From IMG/VR virus record IMGVR_UViG_3300046010_009975, positions 1 through 35,141 of that record: DNA of 35,141 nt; one strand, written 5' to 3'. A program made the translations under genes and the position numbers. The notes beneath the pieces were generated by a model, which was not told where the DNA came from, searched no databases, and saw only the letters and a program-made list of their open reading frames with translations. Origin of the DNA: a virus. Positions 8,069 to 15,726 of this stretch are shown in pieces; positions within the stretch are counted from its first letter, which is position 1, and each line of letters begins with the position of its first letter.

Positions 8069-9259
8069 ATGTCAACACCCGAACGTTGCGTTATAACCCC
8101 TATTTCAGCTTTTCAGAGCTCTAACTTATCCAGTAAGATAACATCGTTTGATAAGTTATCTGAAAGAATACTAAGATCACTTGGTTACCCTTCTATTAAC
8201 GTTGAGCTCCATAGGGATCAATTAAACGATAGTATTAGTATTGCATGTGAACTGTTTACAAAGTTTGCAGGGTATACTAGAGAGTATCTCATATTTGATA
8301 GTAACTTATACATACCAAATTACGGGTTAAAGTTAGATACTTTATTTACAGCAAGATCTAGTGATGCTTATCTAAGACAATTACAATCGAGGTCATTTAA
8401 TAATAATACAGTTGGTTCAACTAACCCAATGTATAACAAGTATATTGATAATAACAATACTGTATACATTGCTAATAGTGCTATACCTTCTCAGTACTTC
8501 ACTACAGTTACTTTCTTATCTGGTACTTTGAGTGCTGGTATATTTCCAAACGAAGTCTTTACTTTATCTGCTTATAAGACAATTACAAACACAGTTTCTG
8601 GGTTAGATCAATATTTTACACGTAGTGCAAGATATGATATTACACAATTAGGTTCTGAAATAGCAAGCCCTAACCCAGTTTACCTTAATAGCTTTGACTA
8701 TGATATAATGGATTATAGAAAAGTTATTGCAATCGTAGATATGGAAGAAGGTTCTACTTCTGGTATTAATACCTTGTTTACTATTGAACAAACTTTAGCA
8801 CAACAAACTTATTTCAGCTATGCAATGGGTAATTACGGATTTGATTTAATCAGCTGGTATGTATTAAAAGATTGGTTAAAGAATCGAGAAAAATTATTAG
8901 CAACTAAACCATCTTGGGACTTTGATGATAGAACTCAAATTATGAGATTGTATCCTCAACCTCAAACCTCTCAAGGACAACGTATTCAATACTATGCTGT
9001 CATACAATGTTACGTGGAAAGACCTTTAAGAGATGTTATTAAAGAGCAATGGGTATATCAATATGCTTTAGCTTTAAGTAAAATTATTCTAGGTAGAATT
9101 AGAGGTAAATTTACTAATACAACTTTATTCGGTGGTGGATTAGTAAACGCTAATATGTTAGAAGAAGGGTTGCAAGAGAAGAAAGACTTAGAACAAAAAC
9201 TATATGAAGGTGCACCTGGACTCGGAGATAATGAACCGCCACAATTCTTTGTCGGTTAA
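8069..9259 (+). CDS. 13: Neck protein, gp13-like
   Basis: 396 residues, larger than T4 gp13 (309). The N-terminal block LRSLGYPSINVELHRDQLNDSISIACELF matches the L-R-R-L-G-x-P-x-I-E-I-N-x-D-x-D-Q-I block of T4-like neck proteins. The C-terminal part (EQWVYQYALALSKIILGRIRGKF, then GGGLVNANMLEEGLQEK) matches their helical C-terminus. gp13 joins the portal to the tail after packaging. A Ser/Thr/Asn-rich central insert (about residues 100-200) accounts for the extra length. It follows the portal gene by 15 nt, while in T4 gene 13 lies elsewhere, so the order is rearranged. Confidence 0.72.
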   Translation: MSTPERCVITPISAFQSSNLSSKITSFDKLSERILRSLGYPSINVELHRDQLNDSISIACELFTKFAGYTREYLIFDSNLYIPNYGLKLDTLFTARSSDAYLRQLQSRSFNNNTVGSTNPMYNKYIDNNNTVYIANSAIPSQYFTTVTFLSGTLSAGIFPNEVFTLSAYKTITNTVSGLDQYFTRSARYDITQLGSEIASPNPVYLNSFDYDIMDYRKVIAIVDMEEGSTSGINTLFTIEQTLAQQTYFSYAMGNYGFDLISWYVLKDWLKNREKLLATKPSWDFDDRTQIMRLYPQPQTSQGQRIQYYAVIQCYVERPLRDVIKEQWVYQYALALSKIILGRIRGKFTNTTLFGGGLVNANMLEEGLQEKKDLEQKLYEGAPGLGDNEPPQFFVG

Positions 9260-9262
9260 TAT

Positions 9263-9697
9263 ATGAAAAAATTCTCACAACATTTCGCTGAAAATAAAAA
9301 GAATATCATTGCTGGGTTAGAGTTAATGTCTAATACATACTTACCTAGAATATATCGAGCTACAGAATATTATAGTAGAGGCTATGATATATCATACGGT
9401 GTTACGGATTCTTACAAAATAAAAGAAACGTATTATTCAGATGAAGATACAATAAAGCATTTTGAAGAATATAATGACCCTTGGTACAGTTTCCCAGAAT
9501 TAATTAATAGATTAAAAACTGGTAATGTTATATTTTTCAGAGCGGATGATGAAACAGCTATATTGTATAGTTTAGATAAAACTAAATTAGCAGAAACATT
9601 GCATGCTAATAGGTTAGAATATTTAGATAGTTTTGATGATGAAGATTTGGATTTATTAAAACAGAACGATATAGAAAAACTATCAAGGTTACCGTAA
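9263..9697 (+). CDS. Unassigned protein with MKKFSQHF leader and KKxIIxGL motif
   Basis: 144 residues, acidic overall with many Tyr and Asp. The first 22 residues are nearly the same as those of the next gene, after which the two sequences diverge. The leader has the T4 capsid-targeting shape: basic start, then F8-A9-E10. A KKNIIAGLELMS motif follows. The body is not recognised. It starts 3 nt after the neck protein's stop, with no Shine-Dalgarno, so it should be co-transcribed with the portal and neck genes. Packaging into the head as an internal protein is an inference from the leader. Confidence 0.75.
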   Translation: MKKFSQHFAENKKNIIAGLELMSNTYLPRIYRATEYYSRGYDISYGVTDSYKIKETYYSDEDTIKHFEEYNDPWYSFPELINRLKTGNVIFFRADDETAILYSLDKTKLAETLHANRLEYLDSFDDEDLDLLKQNDIEKLSRLP

Positions 9698-9698
9698 T

Positions 9699-10085
9699 AT
9701 GAAAAAATTCTCACAACATTTCACTGAAAGCAAAAAAAACATAATAGCTGGTTTAGAGTATATGTCTGACAAAATGAATCCAGAAAGTAAAGTTTATTAT
9801 GGAATAGTTGAAATGGATTTTGGAGGTGAAATTATTGATATTGATTTATTTCAATCCCCTAAACCTTTACCTAAAAATGCTGTGTATGTAACTGACAGTG
9901 CTTTTATGGTGCCAGGTCAAAAACCAGATTATGAAACATATTTCCCGATGATTTTAATAACAGATGAAGAAGTAATGTCTGCAGTTATAAGAGATGATTG
10001 GGAAAACGAGCTAATAAAATCATTTTTAGATAGATTGTACAGTGCATTAAAAGTTAATGGAACAACTGACCCTATTTTACCATGA
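9699..10085 (+). CDS. Unassigned protein, N-terminal paralogue of the preceding gene
   Basis: 128 residues. Residues 1-22 differ from the preceding protein at only a few positions, and the first 24 coding bases are identical, but the remaining body (DFGGEIIDIDLFQSP, then an acidic C-terminal half) is different. This looks like a shared export or targeting module attached to different cargo. The putative leader cut site is F8-T9-E10. It overlaps the next gene by 4 nt (ATGA type), so translation is probably coupled. No domain recognised. Confidence 0.75.
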   Translation: MKKFSQHFTESKKNIIAGLEYMSDKMNPESKVYYGIVEMDFGGEIIDIDLFQSPKPLPKNAVYVTDSAFMVPGQKPDYETYFPMILITDEEVMSAVIRDDWENELIKSFLDRLYSALKVNGTTDPILP

Positions 10086-10432
10086 AAGAAGATCAATTAA
10101 TTAATATCTACGAGTCTATTGTTAATGAAGATGATACGTCTAAAAAAGACATCATTTCTGGTTTATCAAAAATGCATAAACAAATGCAACAACAAATATT
10201 AGATGATAAAAAATTGCAAACTGAAATAGCGCTAGCAGCTGACAATGTTTTTGAAGCTATTAATCAATATAGAGATTTGTTACGTGCAAATCGTAAAGAT
10301 ATAATTCGAATTTTAAGAGATATTGAGAATAAAGGTATAGAAGACGATACACCAGAAGCTGATTTTTATTTCACTATTAAAGGTTTTCACGAAAACGCAA
10401 GTGATTTGCTACACGTAATTAATATTGACTAA
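10082..10432 (+). CDS. Unassigned helical protein with KKxIIxGL motif
   Basis: 116 residues, mostly predicted helix and rich in Asp, Glu, Lys and Gln. The N-terminus contains I9-Y10-E11, then a KKDIISGLSKMHK stretch that lines up with KKNIIAGLELMSN in the two preceding genes, making a three-gene tandem set. The body has no recognised family. The start overlaps the upstream stop by 4 nt. The TAA at its end overlaps the TAG of the convergent 466-aa gene, leaving no room for a terminator between them. Confidence 0.75.
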   Translation: MKEDQLINIYESIVNEDDTSKKDIISGLSKMHKQMQQQILDDKKLQTEIALAADNVFEAINQYRDLLRANRKDIIRILRDIENKGIEDDTPEADFYFTIKGFHENASDLLHVINID

Positions 10433-11829
10433 CCTTGCGTTCGTTCTTTATTTTTTAAAGCAACCATTGCTCTACCTACACCAGTCGCGCAATCTAATAT
10501 AAGTTGTTTATATCGTTTATAAACTTGTGAATCTTTCGATGCCTTAACTGTTGGATTATTAGCTAAAACATCTAACCAGGTATAATCATAAGGGTCTTCT
10601 TCTGTTTGTTTTCCAATTTCACTCGCCTTTTCAATTAAATCCATCATGTCTTTTTTCGTATTACTATCCTGGAATAGTAACATTAATTTTTGCAACATAC
10701 CGAATTGATTTTCGTCTTCTTGATTAGGTGTACGTACATTGATATAAATGTACTGTAAAACTGGATCTAATTTAAGATAGTCTTCTTTATAAATTTTATT
10801 TTTTGGACCTAAACCTATATAAGCTTTTTTAACTTTAAATGAAGTATATGTTTTAAAAGTATCTGCATTCCCTCCACTCACAGCTTGTTGCATTTGCTCT
10901 TCTTCAGTTAACGGTTGATAAACAAAAAGGTGTTTTAAATTTTTAAGCTTAGGTTGAATTTTTAAAATTTCTTCCCAGGTCATCCAATGATCGCCGTGAT
11001 CGTTTGTGGAATCTGTAACCAAATATTTTGCTTCTTTATTACCTGATTTTACTGAAGATTCAGCTACTTGAATTACCATACAGTGCCAATCATCATCTAA
11101 AGGTCTCGTAATGTCATTAACAAAATACATACTTTTTGACACACTACCATAATCCCCAAACCTATATCTGGAGAAATAATTACTAGGTCCAGTAGGGTCT
11201 TGAGATATACACCACTTGTATATATTTTTTCTTTTTGTTTGTGTTTGAATTTTTTTATTAATTATATAACATTGATCTGCGGTAGCTCCAAAAAATATCT
11301 GTAAATCATCTTTATCGTAAATTAAGTTATTCACGCTACTAGTAGTTGAAGTTGCTACTTGTTTTAATCTTTCTTTTTCAGTTGGATCTGGAAATTGATC
11401 TACTATTGCTTCTATATCGTTCCAATTATAATTTCTTATTTCTAAAGGAAAATCATTTAATGCTTTTATTCTTTTTAATTCACTTTCGTATTGTTGTTTT
11501 AATTTTCTTTCTGCAGGGGATAAAGTTTTTTTAGATAAAACTGATTTTAATTTTTCTTGTGATGTTAGACTAGGTAAATAAGGGGCAATTACTACACCCT
11601 CTCTGTCTTTTTCTGGTTTACGACCTTGTGCAATAGCATCTCTTACTTTATCATTTATTTGCTTTGCTTTATTAGGATTTTGTTTTATTAAACCAAATAT
11701 TTTTATTTTATGAGCAATTTGGTCAGGGGTAATGTATGGTCCAGCTTGCGACTTTAAGCGTTTAATTTGTTTTGCATAAAATTCTTTATTGTACAGTTCT
11801 AAAATTAAACTATTATTTGCTTTAATCAT
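10429..11829 (-). CDS. Unassigned 466-aa protein, late-expressed, candidate internal head protein
   Basis: 466 residues, inserted on the opposite strand between plus-strand structural genes. The N-terminus (I9-L10-E11) fits the leader pattern of gp21-processed proteins. Residues 35-160 are Lys-rich and helical. Residues 170-320 contain a compact conserved-looking block: IFFGATADQC (near 178-187), KWCISQ (205-210), NYFSRYRFGD (217-226), YFVNDITRPLDDDWHC (235-250), then H-G-D-H-W-M-T-W. Similar W-C-I-S ... Y-R ... F-V blocks occur, as far as I remember, in uncharacterised proteins of large phages; no activity can be assigned. The Trp/Cys/His pattern would suit an enzyme or binding domain. It has its own exact late promoter. 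Confidence 0.85.
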   Translation of the reverse strand: MIKANNSLILELYNKEFYAKQIKRLKSQAGPYITPDQIAHKIKIFGLIKQNPNKAKQINDKVRDAIAQGRKPEKDREGVVIAPYLPSLTSQEKLKSVLSKKTLSPAERKLKQQYESELKRIKALNDFPLEIRNYNWNDIEAIVDQFPDPTEKERLKQVATSTTSSVNNLIYDKDDLQIFFGATADQCYIINKKIQTQTKRKNIYKWCISQDPTGPSNYFSRYRFGDYGSVSKSMYFVNDITRPLDDDWHCMVIQVAESSVKSGNKEAKYLVTDSTNDHGDHWMTWEEILKIQPKLKNLKHLFVYQPLTEEEQMQQAVSGGNADTFKTYTSFKVKKAYIGLGPKNKIYKEDYLKLDPVLQYIYINVRTPNQEDENQFGMLQKLMLLFQDSNTKKDMMDLIEKASEIGKQTEEDPYDYTWLDVLANNPTVKASKDSQVYKRYKQLILDCATGVGRAMVALKNKERTQG

Positions 11830-11841
11830 ACTCGTTAATTA

Positions 11842-11849
11842 TATTTATA
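11842..11849 (-). promoter_or_regulatory. T4-type late promoter TATAAATA (minus strand)
   Basis: An exact TATAAATA read on the minus strand, 12 nt before the ATG of the 466-aa gene. This is the widest spacing among the late promoters seen here; a leader of about 6-7 nt is predicted. Confidence 0.7.
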
Positions 11850-11891
11850 AGTAATAAAGCATTTTATATGTTTGATAACATTATTGATTTG

Positions 11892-11899
11892 TTTAAATA
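11892..11899 (+). promoter_or_regulatory. Late promoter variant TTTAAATA
   Basis: One mismatch from TATAAATA, ending 5 nt before the ATG of the gp4-like gene. It lies back to back with the minus-strand late promoter at 11842-11849. Confidence 0.55.
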
Positions 11900-11904
11900 C
11901 GTGA

Positions 11905-12351
11905 ATGAAAGTTGGCTTTAAACAAGGTATTTTTAAACCTCAAAACAGTCAGAAGTATCTCGGTTCTTCGTATCCTGTATATAGGTCAGGTTGGGAATTA
12001 AAATTCTTTAGATGGGCTGATTTAAATGAAAATATACTTGCTTGGGGTAGCGAAACAATAATAATACCATACATAAATCCATTAGATAATAAAGTGCATA
12101 GATATTTTGTAGATAACTTTATAGTGTTTAAAGATAAAGACGGTGTTAAGCACAAATATCTAATAGAAATAAAACCAAGCAAGCAGGTAGCTAAACCTAC
12201 ATCATCTAATAGAAAAAAGCATTCTACTATATTACACGAACAAACTACTTGGGTAATTAATCAAGCTAAATGGCAGGCAGCTAAGACGTGGGCAGCTAAA
12301 AAGAACTGCGAGTTTCTTATACTCACAGAAAAAGAGCTAGGGATACGTTGA
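11905..12351 (+). CDS. 4: Head completion protein, gp4-like (TnsA-type nuclease fold)
   Basis: 148 residues, close to T4 gp4 (150). The family pattern is clear: KPQNSQKYLG at the N-terminus, YPVYRSGWELKFFRWADLNENILAWGSETIIIPYINPLDNKVHRYFVDNF, LIEIKPSKQV, then TWVINQAKWQAAKTWAAKKNCEFLILTEKEL. The E(12-13 residues after WEL)...D...EIKP arrangement resembles the D-E-K centre of TnsA/Holliday-type nucleases. In T4 gp4 acts after packaging so that tails can join the filled head. No Shine-Dalgarno is seen, and a late-promoter core lies 5 nt upstream. Confidence 0.9.
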   Translation: MKVGFKQGIFKPQNSQKYLGSSYPVYRSGWELKFFRWADLNENILAWGSETIIIPYINPLDNKVHRYFVDNFIVFKDKDGVKHKYLIEIKPSKQVAKPTSSNRKKHSTILHEQTTWVINQAKWQAAKTWAAKKNCEFLILTEKELGIR

Positions 12352-12366
12352 TATAACATAAATTTA

Positions 12367-12374
12367 TATAAATA
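12367..12374 (+). promoter_or_regulatory. T4-type late promoter TATAAATA
   Basis: An exact TATAAATA ending 7 nt before the prohead protease ATG at 12382. Confidence 0.75.
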
Positions 12375-12381
12375 ATAAAAT

Positions 12382-13044
12382 ATGAGTTTCAGACTTATTG
12401 TAGAAACACCTACCAATAACAACGACTTTGAATATATAGTCGAAGAAAAGAATGCTAGCCAACCAAGGAATTTCTTTATAAAGGGTCCTTACATGATGGC
12501 TGAAGGTGCTAATAGAAATAAGAGAATCTATTCACTTCAAGAAATGAAGAGTGAAGTTGATCGTTATACGAATGAAATGATTAAGTTAGGTAGAGCAATG
12601 GGTGAATTAAATCATCCAACTACTGCTGATGTCGATTTAGGTAGAGCATGTCACTTAGTAACTGAATTAACTCAAGATGGTAATGTTTTCTATGGTAAGA
12701 GTAAAGTATTATCAACCCCTACCGGTTTAATAGTCCGCAGTTTAATTGATGACGGTGTTAAGGTAGGAATGAGTACTAGAGGTTTAGGTCAGTTAGTAGC
12801 AGAGTCTAGTGGTATTAATAGAGTAAAAGATTTTAGATTAGTCGCTATCGATTGCGTAGCCGATCCTAGCTTTCCAAAAGCTTTTGTTAATGGAATTCTA
12901 GAAAGTAAGCAATATGTATTAAATGTAGACGGTTCATTCCAAGAACAGTATGAGTCATTTGAGAAAAACATTTCAAAACTCCCACTTAAAAATAAGGATG
13001 AATTTTTACGCAAAGCAGTGTTAAATTTTATAAATAAATTATAA
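12382..13044 (+). CDS. 21: Prohead core protease, gp21-like
   Basis: 220 residues, like T4 gp21 (212). The catalytic His lies in GELNHPT (H78) and the Ser in VGMSTRG (S131), 53 residues apart, close to the His85/Ser140 pair of T4. The downstream block FRLVAIDCVADPSFPKAFVNG is typical of the herpesvirus-assemblin-like phage proteases. The enzyme cleaves scaffold, capsid and internal head proteins after hydrophobic-X-Glu during maturation, and so would be the processor of the N-terminal leaders noted elsewhere in this window. Its TAA overlaps the next gene's ATG by one base. Confidence 0.95.
   Translation: MSFRLIVETPTNNNDFEYIVEEKNASQPRNFFIKGPYMMAEGANRNKRIYSLQEMKSEVDRYTNEMIKLGRAMGELNHPTTADVDLGRACHLVTELTQDGNVFYGKSKVLSTPTGLIVRSLIDDGVKVGMSTRGLGQLVAESSGINRVKDFRLVAIDCVADPSFPKAFVNGILESKQYVLNVDGSFQEQYESFEKNISKLPLKNKDEFLRKAVLNFINKL
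13029..13036 (+). promoter_or_regulatory. T4-type late promoter TATAAATA inside the 3' end of gene 21
   Basis: An exact TATAAATA within the last codons of the protease gene, ending 7 nt before the ATG at 13044. It can supply extra scaffold and capsid transcripts. Confidence 0.7.
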
Positions 13045-13226
13045 TGAAAAAGCACAAGAAAGATAAATCTAAAATGATGAAGAAGAAATTACACAAAGAG
13101 AGTGTAAAAGATTTTATCGGCGCTATTATTGATGGTAATTATAAAAATGCAAATGATTTATTAAAATCAGTAATTAATCAAAAAATTAAACAAAAGATAA
13201 TAAATAATAATAGCAACATTTTCTAA
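13044..13226 (+). CDS. 67: Small Lys-rich prohead core protein, gp67-like
   Basis: 60 residues. The N-terminal 18 residues are almost all Lys, His and Met. The rest, VKDFIGAIIDGNYKNANDLLKSVINQKIKQKI, resembles the helical T4 gp67 pattern (I-x-A-I-x-x-x-x-x-x-A-x-x-L-F-x-x-x-M-x-x-K), which is a small component of the prohead core. The position between the protease and scaffold genes fits. In T4 gene 67 lies between 20 and 21 instead. Short length and simple composition limit certainty. It starts at the ATG overlapping the protease stop. Confidence 0.55.
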   Translation: MKKHKKDKSKMMKKKLHKESVKDFIGAIIDGNYKNANDLLKSVINQKIKQKIINNNSNIF

Positions 13227-13227
13227 T

Positions 13228-14070
13228 ATGGATATTTTAAACAATTTAACAGAAGAGTCTATGGCTGAGATTCAAAAGGCCATTGAAACAAAAGTTCAAG
13301 AGAAGGTAAAGATTCATGTTGAAAAAGCATTGGCTGAGCAGGATGATCTCTACAGCAATAAGCTTTCACAACTTTTAGAAGCTATTGACAAGGATCATTC
13401 ACAAAAATTAGAAAAGGTTGTTGAAGCAATAGATTCTGATAGAGCTAATAAACTTTTAGCAGTAGTTAAGAAGTATGAAAACGCTCTTAACGAAGATGCA
13501 AGTACTTTCAAATCACAATTGGTTGAATCAATTAGTGATTACTTAGATGCTTACTTAGAAGAAACAGTACCAACAGCAGATGTACAAGAAGCTGTTCGTA
13601 ACAAGAAAGCTAAGTATGTATTAGAAAATCTAAGATCCCATTTAGCTGTCGATGCTGCTCTTGAAAAAGATAGCATTAAAGAAGCGATTCTTGACGGCAA
13701 ATCGCAAATAAATGAAGCTTCAAGTAAGCTTGAGTCTGTTATCGAAGAAAACAGTGTGTTAAAGAACGAATTAAATAAGATTAAAGCTAATCTTTTAATC
13801 GAACAACGCAGTGCTACTCTTAACGAGCAACAAAAGAAATACTTAAAGAAAGTATTCAATGATAAGTCACCAGAATTTATTTCTGAAAACTTTGACTATA
13901 CATTGAAGTTGTTTGATAAGAAAACCGATTCCAGACTCGAGTCCCTTAAAGAAGAAGCTTTAAGTGAAAGCACAAACGTTGATAGAGTAGTTCTTGAACA
14001 AACTCAAGAAACATCTGACGTTGATGCTCAGCTTTCACCTTACTTGCAGGAATTACGTAAGTATTCCTAA
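13228..14070 (+). CDS. 22: Prohead scaffold protein, gp22-like
   Basis: 280 residues, near T4 gp22 (269). Nearly all predicted helix with heptad patterns, strongly charged, no Cys, and directly between the protease and capsid genes. Blocks such as LEAIDKDHSQKLEKVVEAIDSDRANKLLAVVKKYENALNEDASTFKSQLVESISDYLDAYLEETVP follow the gp22 family. Several hydrophobic-X-Glu sites are present, suitable for gp21 digestion once the shell is built. It starts 1 nt after the previous stop with no Shine-Dalgarno. Confidence 0.92.
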   Translation: MDILNNLTEESMAEIQKAIETKVQEKVKIHVEKALAEQDDLYSNKLSQLLEAIDKDHSQKLEKVVEAIDSDRANKLLAVVKKYENALNEDASTFKSQLVESISDYLDAYLEETVPTADVQEAVRNKKAKYVLENLRSHLAVDAALEKDSIKEAILDGKSQINEASSKLESVIEENSVLKNELNKIKANLLIEQRSATLNEQQKKYLKKVFNDKSPEFISENFDYTLKLFDKKTDSRLESLKEEALSESTNVDRVVLEQTQETSDVDAQLSPYLQELRKYS

Positions 14071-14110
14071 GTAAAAAAAGACTTTCAAGAAGGACATTCC
14101 TGAGTTACTT

Positions 14111-14135
14111 GGTAGGTTCTGTAAAGAACTATACC
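14111..14135 (+). other. Hairpin in the capsid-gene 5' region
   Basis: GTTCT (14116-14120) pairs with AGAAC (14125-14129) around a GTAA loop, and GGTA (14111-14114) with TACC (14132-14135). It lies in the 104-nt gap between scaffold and capsid genes, the longest untranslated gap before any virion gene here. Function unknown: processing site, partial terminator or translation control are possible. Confidence 0.4.
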
Positions 14136-14174
14136 TTGAGGTCGATATAAGATTAAAGGAAATTAAACCTAAAC

Positions 14175-15668
14175 ATGAAAACAATTAGACCTACACAGGC
14201 CTATATTGATGAATCAAGAGCACAAGCTCTTTTAGAGAAGTGGGGCCCAGTGCTCGACTATTCTTCAAAGACTGTTGCTCCTATCGAAGACGATCATACA
14301 CGTTTAAATACCGCTATGCTTCTTGAGAACCAAGAGCAGTGGTGCTTACGTGAAGCTGGTCCAAACTATGCTCCTGCTGCCAACGGTATCAACCGTGCTG
14401 GTAACCCAGGTGCATTAGGTAATGCTGCTACAATGTATGCTGGTACGCAAGTAACCGGTACACAAGGTACAGACACTTACGCAACTAGCGACTTCCGTCT
14501 TCCTAAGATCTTGATTCCAATGATTAGACGTACTTTTCCCGAGTTAATCACAAACGAAATCGTTGGTGTTCAACCAATGGCAGGTCCAGTCGGTCTTGCA
14601 TTTGCTCTCCGTTATCGCTACACAGGTCAAACCTTAGGTACGAATGACGGTGCAGGTTCAAGCACTCCAAGCCCAGGTTCCGCAATCGGAACATCTGCTG
14701 GCTTAGAAGCTGGATATCAGTACTTACAAACTGCTTATACCGGTACATCAGCTGCTTACCTTTCCGGTGCTCAAGGCACGCCTTACAGCACATTAACACA
14801 GTGGATCACAACTGGTCAAACAGACCAGGGTGTTGCTGCGTTACTACAAAACTTCGAATTAACGAATGCAATTCCTACATTCGAAGTAACGTTCGAAAAG
14901 ACAGCAGTTGAAGCTGGTACAAGACGTTTAGGTGCTAAGTGGTCGGTTGAACTTGAACAAGACTTGAAGAACATGAATGGTATCGATATCGATACTGAAT
15001 TAACGAATGCAATGTCATACGAAATTCAGGCCGAAATCGACCGTGAAATGTTAATCAGAATGATCCAGATCTCCCTTAACGCAGGTTTTGGTGCTGGTTA
15101 TTCTGTTTGGTCTCCAGCTTCCGCAGACGGTCGCTGGTTAGTAGAACGTAATCGTGACTTCTATCAAAGATTAATTATCGAAGCAAATCGTATTGCCGTA
15201 CGTAACCGTCGTGGTTCTGCAAACTTTGTTGTTGCAACCCCACGCGTTTGCGCTATCTTAGAAATGTTACCTGAATTCCAATGGGTACCAGTTCAAGGTA
15301 ATGTCAATACACAGCCAGTAGGCGTTGCTAAGGTAGGTAATTTAGGTGGTAGATTTAACGTTTATCGTGATACACGTACCGAAGGTAATTACTGGAACAA
15401 TCAGTATTCCGGCTTACAACAGCCAGAGTATGCCCTCTTAGGGTATAAGGGTCCAGAATTCTACGATACAGGTATCATCTACTGTCCATACATTCCTGTC
15501 ATGGTTCAGCGTACCATTGGTCAGAACGATTTTGCTCCAAGAGTTGGTCTCTTAACACGTTATGGTGTTGTAGACAATATCTTCGGTGCAAATCTGTACT
15601 ACCACGTAATTCTCGTAAGTGGTCTCGGTCAAAGCTTTACTCCAGCAACAGCTGCAGTATACTTCTAA
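14175..15668 (+). CDS. 23: Major capsid protein, gp23-like
   Basis: 497 residues, against 521 in T4 gp23. Diagnostic blocks are LLENQEQW near residue 50, ILIPMIRRTFPELITNEIVGVQPMAGPVGLAFALRYRY, the WSVELEQDLKNMNGIDIDTELTNAMSYEIQAEIDREML helix region, ANFVVATPRVCAILEMLPEF, and the C-terminal LTRYGVVDNIFGANLYYHVILVSGL. It has the HK97 fold in known relatives and makes the head shell. Its N-terminus should be removed by gp21. Codons look richer in C-ending forms than in neighbouring genes, as expected for a very highly expressed protein. An AAGGA lies 14 nt upstream of the ATG, too far for a normal Shine-Dalgarno. A strong terminator follows. Confidence 0.98.
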   Translation: MKTIRPTQAYIDESRAQALLEKWGPVLDYSSKTVAPIEDDHTRLNTAMLLENQEQWCLREAGPNYAPAANGINRAGNPGALGNAATMYAGTQVTGTQGTDTYATSDFRLPKILIPMIRRTFPELITNEIVGVQPMAGPVGLAFALRYRYTGQTLGTNDGAGSSTPSPGSAIGTSAGLEAGYQYLQTAYTGTSAAYLSGAQGTPYSTLTQWITTGQTDQGVAALLQNFELTNAIPTFEVTFEKTAVEAGTRRLGAKWSVELEQDLKNMNGIDIDTELTNAMSYEIQAEIDREMLIRMIQISLNAGFGAGYSVWSPASADGRWLVERNRDFYQRLIIEANRIAVRNRRGSANFVVATPRVCAILEMLPEFQWVPVQGNVNTQPVGVAKVGNLGGRFNVYRDTRTEGNYWNNQYSGLQQPEYALLGYKGPEFYDTGIIYCPYIPVMVQRTIGQNDFAPRVGLLTRYGVVDNIFGANLYYHVILVSGLGQSFTPATAAVYF

Positions 15669-15692
15669 TCGGCTACAAAAGATTACAAACGA

Positions 15693-15720
15693 AGAGCGGC
15701 TCGAAAGAGCCGCTCTTTTA
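15693..15720 (+). terminator. Strong intrinsic terminator after the capsid gene
   Basis: A perfect 10-bp stem, AGAGCGGCTC (15693-15702) with GAGCCGCTCT (15707-15716), closed by a GAAA tetraloop of the stable GNRA type and followed by a T-rich stretch. It separates the capsid transcript from the convergent queF gene. Confidence 0.93.
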
Positions 15721-15726
15721 TTTTGT

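Noticed and set aside
10742-10749. TATAAATG resembling a late promoter on the plus strand.
   Set aside because: Inside the minus-strand 466-aa gene, with no plus-strand gene start downstream and a mismatch at position 8.
13551-13859. 102-codon minus-strand frame inside the scaffold gene.
   Set aside because: Antisense of a clear gp22 coding sequence, with no promoter, and a Ser/Leu/Phe-rich composition typical of shadow frames.
14156-14160. AAGGA before the capsid ATG as a Shine-Dalgarno.
   Set aside because: 14 nt from the ATG, outside normal spacing, so not counted as a functional site.
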